From positions 186,001-250,000 of the forward strand of contig DASXUQ010000008.1 in assembly GCA_036504735.1 (NCBI GenBank): a DNA stretch of 64,000 nt, in the 5' to 3' direction. The translations under genes and the position numbers were made by a program. The DNA is from a bacterium (GTDB lineage: Bacteria > Electryoneota > RPQS01). Positions within the stretch are counted from its first letter, which is position 1; each line of letters starts with the position of its first letter. This document shows positions 9,803 through 17,092 of this stretch, one piece after another. Under the pieces are notes generated by a model. That model saw only the letters and a list, made by a program, of their open reading frames with translations, had not been told where the DNA came from and did not search any database.

Positions 9803-9845
9803 TTTCATTTTGGCTTTTTGGCTTTTAAGCTTTTTGGCTTTTGTG
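9803..9845 (+). repeat. T-rich TTTTGGC tract directly before the MATE gene
   Basis: Several imperfect copies of TTTTGGC lie just before or over the presumed start of the MATE gene. Similar tracts precede the two large T9SS cargo genes (20441-20470, 23757-23798) and alr (39132-39150). In one frame the tract reads as a hydrophobic peptide (AFWLLSFLAF) and mimics a signal sequence. Confidence 0.6.
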
Positions 9846-11261
9846 ATCAAGACTCATCCCCCGCGCCACGTCGCACAGCTTATTCATGGAGACCTGAACG
9901 GGTCGGAGCCGCCGCGCTTCGAACCCGACTTCATGCGCAAAATGTACCGGGAAGTGCTCTCCATGGGGCTGCCGTCCATGACCGGCTTTCTGGTCGCGTC
10001 GCTCTATGAACTGATCAACATGTTCTGGCTGGGGAAGATCGGCCCCGCGCCTGTCGCCGCCGTCACCATGACCGCCACCTTCATCTGGCTGCTGACCTCG
10101 CCCAACATGATCGTCGGCCCCGGCAGCATGGCCGTCATCGCGCGCCGCTTCGGAGAAGGGGATCTCACACGCACCGAACTGTCCATCAAGAACACCTTCC
10201 TGCTGAAATTCGCCGTCGGTCTGCTGATGGGACTCATCGGCATCGTGATTCTCCCCTGGGCGCTGAAATTCATGGGAGCCGAGCCCGATGTGCTCGCGCT
10301 GGGTGTCCGCTATGGCACCATGCAGCTTGCCATTCAAGGCTTTGCGCTCACCGGCTATTCGGTGTACACCGCGCTGCGCAGCATTGGATTGCCCCGCGCC
10401 GCGCTGATTATTCAGGCGATGGGCGCGCTCATCAACTGCATCCTCGATCCGCTGCTCATCTTCGGCTGGGGACCCTTTCCGCAGTTAGGCATTCTCGGCG
10501 CGGCCATTGCCACCTCGTGTGCTCATGTCGCCGTCGTCACCGCCGGCTGCATTGTTCTGGACCGCGCATCGTCTCCGGTTCGCGTCCGCTGGCTGAAGAA
10601 ACCGTATGCGCATTTCGATGAGATGTGGCAGATGCTGAAGATCGGCTTCCCCGCCGGCATCAATGCCGCCAGTTTCGCGCTCGCCATGTCCTTTGCCGTC
10701 AAATTCGTCGCCCACTATGGCACCGGAGTCGTCGCTCTCTACGGCATGGGCAACAAGGTCCTGCAATTCGGTATCATGGTCTGCGTGGGTCTGGGGCTGG
10801 GCACGGGCGCGCTCATCGGCCAGTTCCTCGGCAGCCGGGAACTCCACAAAGCCTGGCTGGCCGGAGTGCTCTCCATCCGCCTCGCGCTCTGGATTATGCT
10901 GACCTATATGGCCGTCATTCTTGCCGCCGCACCGTTGATTGTCCGCCTGTTCTTCTCCGATCCGGCGATGGTCGAATCCGGTGCAATCATTTTGCGCATC
11001 ATGGCTCTCAGTCTGCCTTTCATCGGCATCCACATCGGCTCGGAGACCGTCTTCGAAGGCGCGGGCCAGAACACGCCGCCCATGATTCTCTCTCTCGTCC
11101 ATTCCTGGGCGATGGTCATCCCCTTCATGTGGCTGGCGGGCAGAGTCTTCGATCTTGGCCCCAATGCCGTCGTCGGCGGCTGGGGACTCGCTCACTTTTT
11201 CGGCGGTCTGGCCGCTCTCTGGCTCTTCCGCCGCGGCAGTTGGCTCAAACACGAAGTATAA
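9843..11261 (+). CDS. MATE-family multidrug/toxin efflux transporter
   Basis: About 472 residues with 12 predicted membrane helices in two homologous halves. The N-terminal helix MGLPSMTGFLVASLYELINM, followed by FWLGKIGPAPVAAVTMT, is typical of MATE exporters, and TGYSVYTALRSIGLPRAA and PQLGILGAAIATS match conserved loops. Such proteins expel cationic or amphipathic compounds using a Na+ or H+ gradient. The start is uncertain: the frame extends to a TTG at 9810 inside a T-rich repeat tract, GTG at 9843 lies at its end, and ATG at 9933 would still keep the first helix. None has a clear ribosome site. It is followed at once by a strong hairpin, suggesting a single-gene transcript. Confidence 0.88.
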   Translation: MIKTHPPRHVAQLIHGDLNGSEPPRFEPDFMRKMYREVLSMGLPSMTGFLVASLYELINMFWLGKIGPAPVAAVTMTATFIWLLTSPNMIVGPGSMAVIARRFGEGDLTRTELSIKNTFLLKFAVGLLMGLIGIVILPWALKFMGAEPDVLALGVRYGTMQLAIQGFALTGYSVYTALRSIGLPRAALIIQAMGALINCILDPLLIFGWGPFPQLGILGAAIATSCAHVAVVTAGCIVLDRASSPVRVRWLKKPYAHFDEMWQMLKIGFPAGINAASFALAMSFAVKFVAHYGTGVVALYGMGNKVLQFGIMVCVGLGLGTGALIGQFLGSRELHKAWLAGVLSIRLALWIMLTYMAVILAAAPLIVRLFFSDPAMVESGAIILRIMALSLPFIGIHIGSETVFEGAGQNTPPMILSLVHSWAMVIPFMWLAGRVFDLGPNAVVGGWGLAHFFGGLAALWLFRRGSWLKHEV

Positions 11262-11264
11262 AAA

Positions 11265-11297
11265 AAGCCAGCGGCCCACTCCAAGGGCCGCTGGCTT
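11265..11297 (+). terminator. Hairpin after the MATE gene
   Basis: AAGCCAGCGGCCC pairs perfectly with GGGCCGCTGGCTT across a 7-base loop, four bases after the MATE stop codon. The T-run after the stem is weak on the plus strand, while the A-run before it would give a T-run on the minus strand. Confidence 0.75.
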
Positions 11298-11356
11298 CTG
11301 TCAACGCACAAACTGTCTGCCATGTTCTTGTACCCTAACCCCACCGCTCCCGTTCC

Positions 11357-11376
11357 CGAAATTCCCGGGAATTTCG
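11357..11376. promoter_or_regulatory. Perfect 20-nt palindrome upstream of the LolD-like gene
   Basis: CGAAATTCCCGGGAATTTCG is fully self-complementary. A second inverted pair, CCTATTG (11391-11397) and CAATAGG (11414-11420), follows in AT-rich DNA. The position, about 220 bases before the ABC gene, would suit a regulator-binding site, but nothing identifies a regulator. The rest of the gap (11298-11595) ends in a TTTCAG repeat array at 11553-11594. Confidence 0.35.
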
Positions 11377-11595
11377 CAAAAATTGCATATCCTATTGATA
11401 TTTAAACTATTGGCAATAGGTCAACAATAGCAAAACAGGGCAAAATCATAACGGCAAAGAGGATCGACGGGTCAGCAAGTGCGTCTTAAATGTCGGCTTG
11501 CGCATTCCCGATTTTTCCCGTAGATTGCCCTGAAACAGCGCGGGGATGTCTTCCTTTCAGCGTTTCACTATTTCAGCATTTCAGCATTTTCTTCC

Positions 11596-12276
11596 ATGCC
11601 TGCACTTCGCACCGAAAACTTTTCTAAATCCTACTACCTTCGAGCTACCGAAGTCCCTGTGCTCCACGAGATCAATCTCTCCATCGAGCCGGGAGAACAG
11701 ATTGCTCTCATCGGCCCGTCCGGAGTGGGGAAGAGCACTCTGCTGCATTGCCTCGGCGCATTGGATCGTCCTACGTCCGGTGAAATCTATGTCAACGGTC
11801 AGGCGCTCACCAAACTCTCGTCCGATGATCTGGCCACGCTGCGCAATCAGCAGGTAGGATTTGTTTTTCAGTTCCATCACCTGCTGCCCGAGTTCACCGC
11901 GCTGGAAAATGTGCTGATGCCCGCCCGTCTGGCAGGGAGTGGCGAGAGTTCCGCGTCCATTGTCCGCGCCAAAAAATTGCTCGATGACGTCGGCCTGTCT
12001 CATCGTCTGGGCCACCGTCCGGGAGAACTCTCCGGCGGCGAGTGCCAGCGCGTAGCGGTAGCCCGGGCCATGATGAATCACCCCAGTATTCTCATGGCTG
12101 ATGAGCCCACCGGCAATCTGGATGGGGAAGCCGCCGCCAGCTTGCAGAAAATCCTCGAAGCTCTGGCCCGCGAAGAAGGCACTACTTTAGTTGTCGCCAC
12201 TCACAATCCCGATTTCGCCGCCGCCATGGACCGCATCTTACGGCTCCATGAAGGCCGACTCGAACCCGCTCTATAG
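11596..12276 (+). CDS. lolD: ABC transporter ATP-binding protein, LolD/MacB type
   Basis: 226 residues, the usual length of LolD. Walker A GPSGVGKST (about residues 39-47), Q-loop region FVFQFHHLLPEFTALENV, signature LSGGECQRVAVARA, and Walker B with D-loop ILMADEPTGNLD are all intact, followed by the H-loop VVATHNPDF. The FHHLLPEFTALENV stretch is characteristic of the lipoprotein-releasing LolD branch. It would energise release of outer-membrane lipoproteins from the inner membrane with a LolC/E permease; a candidate partner lies far away at 49648-50880. A MacB-type or other peptide-exporter role is the alternative. The start ATG follows a TTTCAG repeat array and has no clear ribosome site. 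A bidirectional hairpin ends the gene. Confidence 0.85.
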   Translation: MPALRTENFSKSYYLRATEVPVLHEINLSIEPGEQIALIGPSGVGKSTLLHCLGALDRPTSGEIYVNGQALTKLSSDDLATLRNQQVGFVFQFHHLLPEFTALENVLMPARLAGSGESSASIVRAKKLLDDVGLSHRLGHRPGELSGGECQRVAVARAMMNHPSILMADEPTGNLDGEAAASLQKILEALAREEGTTLVVATHNPDFAAAMDRILRLHEGRLEPAL

Positions 12277-12307
12277 GGGCCGACAGACGAACGCTCCACC
12301 TAAATGA

Positions 12308-12339
12308 GAAACGGCCCGCGATCACTCGCGGGCCGTTTC
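12308..12339. terminator. Bidirectional terminator hairpin between convergent genes
   Basis: GAAACGGCCCGCG pairs perfectly with CGCGGGCCGTTTC across a 6-base loop, between the convergent ABC gene (ends 12276) and beta-barrel gene (ends 12360). The A/T ends of the stem suit termination in both directions. Confidence 0.8.
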
Positions 12340-12359
12340 CTAATCGGAAAGCCGTCTGC

Positions 12360-12974
12360 TTACTTCGCCGCCGTGAAGGCATAACCCAGCACAAGCTGGA
12401 TGCCGTTCGTCTTGTCGGTAACATTGCTGGCACTGCCAGTGTACATGTTGGCAAGGCCGAGATTGTAGCGCAGATCCACGCTGCCAATGCCCTTACCCAT
12501 CGGCTTGGACACGCCAACGCCGAAGTTCAGACCGAAGTTGGTGCTGGCATAATCCGCAATGTCACGGCTCTGGCCGTTGGACTCGGACTTGTGCGACATG
12601 ACAAAACCGATTTCAGGGCCAACCTCAACAAACGGAGTGAAGTTCGTCGCCGTGAAATTGTAAACGAAGAACGGCGCAACAACCACTTCGTCCAATTTCA
12701 TTGTCGCATCGCCACCGGTATAGGTCACTTTGCTGCCCTTCATGGCATAAGCCAACTCTGCGCGGATGCTCATCTTCGGATTCGGAAGTGCGAAGTCCGC
12801 CATGCCGCCGATCATGAGGCCCGGCCGAATACCGTAAGACGCGCCAGGAGCCTTCGGGTCCATCGACACGTTCGCCAGATTCAAACCTAACTTCGCGCCA
12901 AAGGTCGGCATAGCCGATGCGGTGCCGGCAAATGCCACTGCAAGAATCAATGCTACAAAAAGTACCCGCTTCAT
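12360..12974 (-). CDS. Outer-membrane beta-barrel protein (PorT/OmpX-like)
   Basis: 204 residues with a clear signal peptide (MKRVLFVALILAVAFAGTASA, cleavage ASA-M). The mature part alternates polar and hydrophobic residues with many aromatic and Gly positions, such as TFGAKLGLNLANVSMD, IRAELAYAMKGSKVTY, FTPFVEVGPEIGFVM, NFGLNFGVGVSKPMG and ending in VLGYAFTAAK. This pattern fits a small eight-strand barrel of the 'outer membrane protein beta-barrel domain' families seen in FCB bacteria. Substrate or partner cannot be read from the sequence. The gene is monocistronic, convergent with lolD and separated from it by a strong hairpin. Confidence 0.8.
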   Translation of the reverse strand: MKRVLFVALILAVAFAGTASAMPTFGAKLGLNLANVSMDPKAPGASYGIRPGLMIGGMADFALPNPKMSIRAELAYAMKGSKVTYTGGDATMKLDEVVVAPFFVYNFTATNFTPFVEVGPEIGFVMSHKSESNGQSRDIADYASTNFGLNFGVGVSKPMGKGIGSVDLRYNLGLANMYTGSASNVTDKTNGIQLVLGYAFTAAK

Positions 12975-13376
12975 GGAAATTCCTTTTCAGTTGTGAAGCC
13001 AATAAAAAAACAGGATATGGCACTCTGCAGCGCCATATGTAAGCGGCACAAAGATACACATTGCTTGCCTTAACCGCAAGACCTGTGCCTTAGGTGTCGC
13101 GGAATGGCTGCGTCTGAAAATTCTGGATTAAAACAGGCCTGCGCAAATCCACTCTATACCCGGGAGGCGTGCTGCTCTCCACCGCAACTATTGCAGTGAA
13201 ATCAGCTTCCGGGTCTCCATTGCTTTCGAATTCTCTGCCGCTATAACATTGAACGGTTTCGGGAAAACAGTCAATTTTCCATTCGCGGGCGGTGGCAGGC
13301 ACTGACGCTCACTACGTTCCCGCCAAAAGAAAAACGCCCCATCGCTGAGGCGTTTTTCCGGTCCGGGGATTCTCTC
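12975..13376. other. 400-bp intergenic stretch between two minus-strand genes
   Basis: It contains the leader of the beta-barrel gene and the terminator of the sigma-54 activator gene. A 70-codon frame at 13090-13302 (minus, GTG start) has no ribosome site and no recognisable features, so I do not call it. Confidence 0.6.
13330..13357 (-). terminator. Rho-independent terminator of the sigma-54 activator gene
   Basis: On the minus strand AAAAACGCC and GGCGTTTTT form a stem 20 bases after the stop codon of the regulator, followed by further Ts (GGCGTTTTTCTTTT). This is a classical intrinsic terminator. Confidence 0.85.
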
Positions 13377-14831
13377 CTAATCCCGGTCTAAGTGCATATT
13401 GATTCCCAGGTCGCGCGCCTTCTTCCATAGTGTGGTGCGGTCAATCTTCAGCAGCCGCGCGGCGCGCAGCACATGACCATTGGCCGCCGAGAGCGCGCTC
13501 TCGATGAACATCTTTTCGAAGGTCCGCAGCGCGGGCTTCAGCGGCCCCGGAGTCAGCATCTCGCCGCTGTCCGTCTTCGGCTGGGCAAACGGCGTGGGAA
13601 AACTCACCGGGCCGGAGACCGGCATCCAGCCGGGCAGCTCACTCTGCGTCGGCACCACACGCGTAAGAAATGCGAGGGACTCCTTTCCGATCACCGTGCC
13701 CGTTGTGGCCAGAATCGCTCGTTCAATGGCATTCTCCAGCTCACGCACGTTGCCCGGCCAGTTGTGGCCGATCAAAATCGCCATGGCTTCGTCCGTAATC
13801 GTATAGCTGCCTTTGTTCAGCCGCGCCCCGATCTTGTCCAGGAAATGCGCGCAGAGCAGCGGAATGTCTTCTCGCCGGTCCCGCAGAGCCGTAATCAAAA
13901 TCGGCACCACATTCAGCCGGTAGTACAGGTCCAGCCGGAAGCGGCCTTCCTGAATCAACTGTTCGAGGTCGCGATTGGTGGCCGTGATTACGCGAATATG
14001 CACCGGAATCCGCTTGTTGCCGCCGAGTTTTTCGATTTCCCGGTCCTGCAGAACATTCAGCAGTTTGACCTGAGTCGAGAAGGACAGATCGCCGATTTCA
14101 TCGAGGAAGATCGTGCCGCCGTTGGCCAATTCGAACTTGCCGATCCGCGCCTGCTTGGCGTCGGTGAAGGCGCCCCGCTCATGGCCGAAGAGTTCACTTT
14201 CGAGCAGTGTTTCGGGCAGCGCCGCGCAGTTGACCTTCACGAACGGCTTGCCCGCGCGCGGCCCTTCAAAATGCAGCGCCCGCGCCACAAGTTCCTTTCC
14301 TGTTCCGGTCTCGCCGCGGATCAGCACCGTCGAATCCACTTCGCATACTTCGCGGATCACATCGAACACGCGATGCATCGCTGCGCTGCGCCCGACCAGT
14401 CCGCCCAATTTATGATCACCGCCGAGGCGGCGTTTCAGTTTCTCCACTTCATTGGCCAGCCGCAGATTGGACAGGGCCGATTCGAGCGCCGCCGCCAGCA
14501 GGCGCGGGTCGCGCGGTTCGGTCACATATTGCGTGGCGCCCCGGCGCATCGCGGTTGCGATTTCATCGCTCTTGCTTTCCTTCGAATAGACCACCACCGG
14601 CAGATGATGAAACCGTTCGCGGATCTGGTCCAGAAAGTCCAGTCCCGCCACCTGTTCCATTTCCATGTCGCAAAGCACAAGGTCGACGGCTTCGCGGTCC
14701 ATGGTTTCTAAAGCCTGCATCGGGTTGGACTCCGTCAACACCCGGTACGGACACTCCGCGCGGACCTCTGCGGACAGCGCTTCGAGGTTGGCATGTTTTT
14801 CATCAATGATCAGCAAGGTGGGTTCAGGCAT
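13377..14831 (-). CDS. NtrC-type sigma-54-dependent response regulator with degenerate receiver
   Basis: 484 residues in three domains. Receiver domain residues 1-115: phosphoacceptor Asp in LVLCDMEM and Ser in VVVYSKES, but the near-invariant Lys of the 'KP' motif is replaced (YVTEPRD). AAA+ domain about 145-370: Walker [22 protein letters not shown] (a GAFTGA variant), and Walker [14 protein letters not shown]-terminal Fis-type helix-turn-helix ([20 protein letters not shown]) completes the protein. It would open sigma-54 promoters. The ATG at 14831 is chosen because GGAGAG precedes it by about 8 bases; a longer frame runs upstream to 14999 without support. No sensor kinase lies beside it, and the altered Lys suggests non-canonical control. 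Confidence 0.92.
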   Translation of the reverse strand: MPEPTLLIIDEKHANLEALSAEVRAECPYRVLTESNPMQALETMDREAVDLVLCDMEMEQVAGLDFLDQIRERFHHLPVVVYSKESKSDEIATAMRRGATQYVTEPRDPRLLAAALESALSNLRLANEVEKLKRRLGGDHKLGGLVGRSAAMHRVFDVIREVCEVDSTVLIRGETGTGKELVARALHFEGPRAGKPFVKVNCAALPETLLESELFGHERGAFTDAKQARIGKFELANGGTIFLDEIGDLSFSTQVKLLNVLQDREIEKLGGNKRIPVHIRVITATNRDLEQLIQEGRFRLDLYYRLNVVPILITALRDRREDIPLLCAHFLDKIGARLNKGSYTITDEAMAILIGHNWPGNVRELENAIERAILATTGTVIGKESLAFLTRVVPTQSELPGWMPVSGPVSFPTPFAQPKTDSGEMLTPGPLKPALRTFEKMFIESALSAANGHVLRAARLLKIDRTTLWKKARDLGINMHLDRD

Positions 14832-15087
14832 ATGCAACGCTCTCCGGTTTGGGATGTCTGGGGGCGGCCCTGCGGCTCGCGATCCGTGTCCGACCGCAAA
14901 CGCACAGAGTTGAGGCTCGTCGATTTCTTCTAACATACTATCGGCAGATGGTGGCAAAACCTTAAGCATTTGTTGGAAATCATAAACCGCACCCCACACG
15001 CCCCCCCGCCTCCCAACTGCTCGTTACAACATATTGTTATTGCAGAATTAGGAAAATCCGCCTCGAACCATACGTAAAATGTAAAGT

Positions 15088-15116
15088 TTGACTTTAACTG
15101 TTGCAAAGGGTATATT
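15088..15116 (+). promoter_or_regulatory. Sigma-70-type promoter upstream of dapA-dapB
   Basis: TTGACT (15088-15093) and TATATT (15111-15116) are separated by exactly 17 bases, a near-consensus -35/-10 pair, in an AT-rich block of an otherwise GC-rich region. It points towards dapA with a leader of about 200 bases. No lysine riboswitch could be recognised in that leader. Confidence 0.7.
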
Positions 15117-15328
15117 TAAGAGATTTACTGGGGACGTACGCTATCCCTGATCCTCTCCAAATGACCCGTCCCACCGTCTCATGCCGCCTATTCTCGCTGT
15201 CCGCTGCGCGAGGGCAGCATAAAAGGTGCAAACCGTTGCGGGCTTTCCTCTTTCGCTTCTCGAATTTTCGGCATCTCGGCTTCTAAAGATGCATTCCATT
15301 CATACGATCACTTTAACTTCTACCAGAC

Positions 15329-16219
15329 ATGAATCTTTATCATGGCGTGTGGGTGGCTCTCGTCACCCCGTTTAAGGACGGCAAGCTCGATGAACCCGCT
15401 CTGCAGAACCTGGTCAACTATCTTGTGGACTGCGGCGTACAGGGCTTTGTCCCGCTGGGGACTACCGGAGAATCTCCCACCGTCTCTTCTTCCGAGCGGC
15501 GGCGGATCATTTCGCTCTGTGTCGAAGCGGCAGGAGATGTGTCGGTGTCTCCCGGTTGCGGCAGCAACAGCACCGAGCACACCATTGAACTGATCAAAGA
15601 TGCCGCGCTGCTCGGAGCCGCCGGTGCGATGGTCGTGACTCCTTACTACAACAAGCCCACGCAGGACGGACTCTACGCCCATTTCAAAGCCGTTGCCGAC
15701 AGCACCGATTTGCCGATCATGATTTATAACATCCAGTCGCGCACCGGTGTCAACATGCTGCCCGAGACGATTGCGCGTCTGGCCGATCATCCCAACATCG
15801 ACGGCGTGAAAGAAGCTTCCGGCAATCTCGAACAGATTTCCGATCTTTGCGCACGCGTAGAAGGCCGCATCAATGTGCTCTCCGGAGATGATGCCCTGAC
15901 GCTGCCCACGCTGTCCGTCGGTGGCGAGGGGGTGGTGTCCGTGGTAGCCAATCTGTTTCCCGAGCCGCTGGTGGAAATGGTGGACGTCTACTGGAAAGAC
16001 AATCCGATGCGCGCGCTGGAACTGCACCGCCGCATTGCGCCGCTGACCAAGGCGCTGTTTCTGGAGACCAATCCTGCACCCATCAAGTGTGCGCTGTGGA
16101 TGGAAGGCAAGATTCAGAATGAGTTGCGGCTGCCGCTGGTGCCGGTGAAAGCCGAGACCCGGGAGAAGATTGCCACTGCCGTGCGCGCGTATCGCCAGGG
16201 AGTCACCGCACATGTCTGA
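15329..16219 (+). CDS. dapA: 4-hydroxy-tetrahydrodipicolinate synthase
   Basis: 296 residues, the normal length. It condenses pyruvate with aspartate semialdehyde in the diaminopimelate/lysine pathway. The family signature PLGTTGESPTVSSSERRRI carries the active-site Thr pair, MIYNIQSRTGVNM the catalytic Tyr, and IDGVKEASGN the Schiff-base Lys. The last eight bases overlap the start of dapB, so the two are co-translated. The aspartate kinase of the same pathway is in the window at 31564-32751, but not linked. The start ATG follows CCAGAC without a strong ribosome site; the next Met is too far in to replace it. Confidence 0.97.
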   Translation: MNLYHGVWVALVTPFKDGKLDEPALQNLVNYLVDCGVQGFVPLGTTGESPTVSSSERRRIISLCVEAAGDVSVSPGCGSNSTEHTIELIKDAALLGAAGAMVVTPYYNKPTQDGLYAHFKAVADSTDLPIMIYNIQSRTGVNMLPETIARLADHPNIDGVKEASGNLEQISDLCARVEGRINVLSGDDALTLPTLSVGGEGVVSVVANLFPEPLVEMVDVYWKDNPMRALELHRRIAPLTKALFLETNPAPIKCALWMEGKIQNELRLPLVPVKAETREKIATAVRAYRQGVTAHV

Positions 16220-16925
16220 GCCCGCGGGCATTGCCCTGTTCGGCGCGGCGGGTAAAATGGGCCGCGAGATTTTGCGGCAGGCATGGCGTCACGACGAACT
16301 GCGCATCGCCTACGCCTATGACACCAAGCACGCGGGAGAAGTGGTGGAGAGCACCACGGTGCTGGCCCTGCCGCCCGCGCTGCCCGAAGACGTGCGGCTG
16401 GTGATGGATTTTTCCGCCGCGGCCGCCGTGCAGGATCACCTTGATCTGGCCCTGAATCAGCGCGCGGCCTATCTGACCGGAGTTACCGGACTTCCGCAGG
16501 ACGTGCTGAATGAACTGCGGGCTGCGGCCAATGAAATTGCCGTGCTGCATTCGCCCAACATGGCGGCGGGCATGCATGTGATGTTCAAAATTGCCGCGCT
16601 CACCGCGAAGGCTCTGCCCAACTATGAGCGGCATATTCTGGAAATCCATCACACCGAAAAAAAAGATGCTCCCTCGGGAACCGCTTTGGGACTGGCCCAT
16701 GCGGTGCGCGACGCCGTGGAGGAGACCACTCCCATCACCTCGCTGCGGATGGGCGACGTGACCGGCGAGCACCGCATCACCTTCGGCGGCCCCGGCGAAC
16801 GGATTGAGATCATCCATCGCGCCGATTCCCGCGCCGTCTTCGCCGTCGGCGCCCTCCGCGCCGCCAGTTGGCTGCTCCACAAATCCCCCGGCTTTTACGG
16901 CATGGGGGATGTGCTGGAATTGTAG
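16212..16925 (+). CDS. dapB: 4-hydroxy-tetrahydrodipicolinate reductase
   Basis: 237 residues, slightly shorter than most DapB proteins. It reduces the DapA product with NAD(P)H. The dinucleotide-binding loop is IALFGAAGKMGRE (residues 6-18), and the substrate-binding and catalytic motif is HHTEKKDAPSGTAL, with SPNMAAGMHVMF ahead of it. The end motif GVLR-like region is ALRAASWLLHKSPGFYGM. The start ATG at 16212 lies within the dapA stop region (overlap ATGTCTGA); an upstream in-frame start inside dapA adds nothing family-like. The gene is followed directly by a GGATGAA repeat array. Confidence 0.97.
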   Translation: MSEPAGIALFGAAGKMGREILRQAWRHDELRIAYAYDTKHAGEVVESTTVLALPPALPEDVRLVMDFSAAAAVQDHLDLALNQRAAYLTGVTGLPQDVLNELRAAANEIAVLHSPNMAAGMHVMFKIAALTAKALPNYERHILEIHHTEKKDAPSGTALGLAHAVRDAVEETTPITSLRMGDVTGEHRITFGGPGERIEIIHRADSRAVFAVGALRAASWLLHKSPGFYGMGDVLEL

Positions 16926-16927
16926 GC

Positions 16928-17054
16928 AAGGATGAAGGCGGAAGGATGAAGGATGAACGCGGATTGCAGGGGCAGCCTGCGTCGCCCGTCTTTCGCCCGG
17001 CCAATAGTGACCGGATCGGATCGCCCGTAGTGGCGCAGCTTGCCGCGCGGCTCC
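16928..17054 (+). repeat. GGATGAA heptamer array plus GTAG-palindrome
   Basis: 16930-16957 holds four heptamers (GGATGAA, GGCGGAA, GGATGAA, GGATGAA), the same order as at 29371-29397. 17027-17054 holds GTAGTGGCGCAGCTTGCCGC and a GC-rich tail, related to 35049-35075. Both lie in the gap between dapB and the pentapeptide gene, which supports a start for that gene downstream of them. Confidence 0.75.
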
Positions 17055-17092
17055 CAACGCCGAATCAGGAAGCATATCTCGAAGGAATTGCC

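Larger units (their letters stand above)
8270..9842. other. Gene-free 1.5 kb between divergent sprA and the MATE gene, rich in repeats
   Basis: I find no convincing gene here. Short open frames lack ribosome sites and recognisable protein character. The stretch holds the sprA leader (8270-8500), a perfect inverted repeat at 8773-8812, a stem-loop repeat at 8837-8895, an inverted copy of a dispersed element at 8987-9052, a pyrimidine-rich low-complexity tract (about 9200-9420), a GTAG-palindrome at 9624-9650, a TTTCAG repeat near 9655-9675 and a T-rich tract at 9803-9845. Each repeat type except the 8773-8812 inverted repeat and the pyrimidine tract recurs elsewhere in the window, so this looks like an accumulation site for small non-autonomous repeats. 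Confidence 0.7.

Noticed and set aside
9810-9842. Extended N-terminus of the MATE protein starting at TTG 9810
   Set aside because: The added residues are encoded by a T-rich intergenic repeat that occurs in front of other genes as well.
13090-13302. 70-codon minus-strand frame between the beta-barrel gene and the sigma-54 activator
   Set aside because: GTG start without a ribosome site, no motif, no recognisable protein character; the gap is better explained by leader and terminator.
13930-14200. GAFTDA as a sign of a non-functional sigma-54 contact loop
   Set aside because: The Thr that contacts sigma-54 is kept, and GAFTDA occurs in functional activators, so it is only a variant.
15117-15328. 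Lysine riboswitch upstream of dapA
   Set aside because: The leader is long enough but I could not find the conserved lysine-riboswitch core; no such element before lysC either.
16868-17092. N-terminal extension of the pentapeptide protein overlapping dapB
   Set aside because: It translates dapB's 3' end out of frame and two intergenic repeat elements; AAGGA before TTG 17093 gives a better start.
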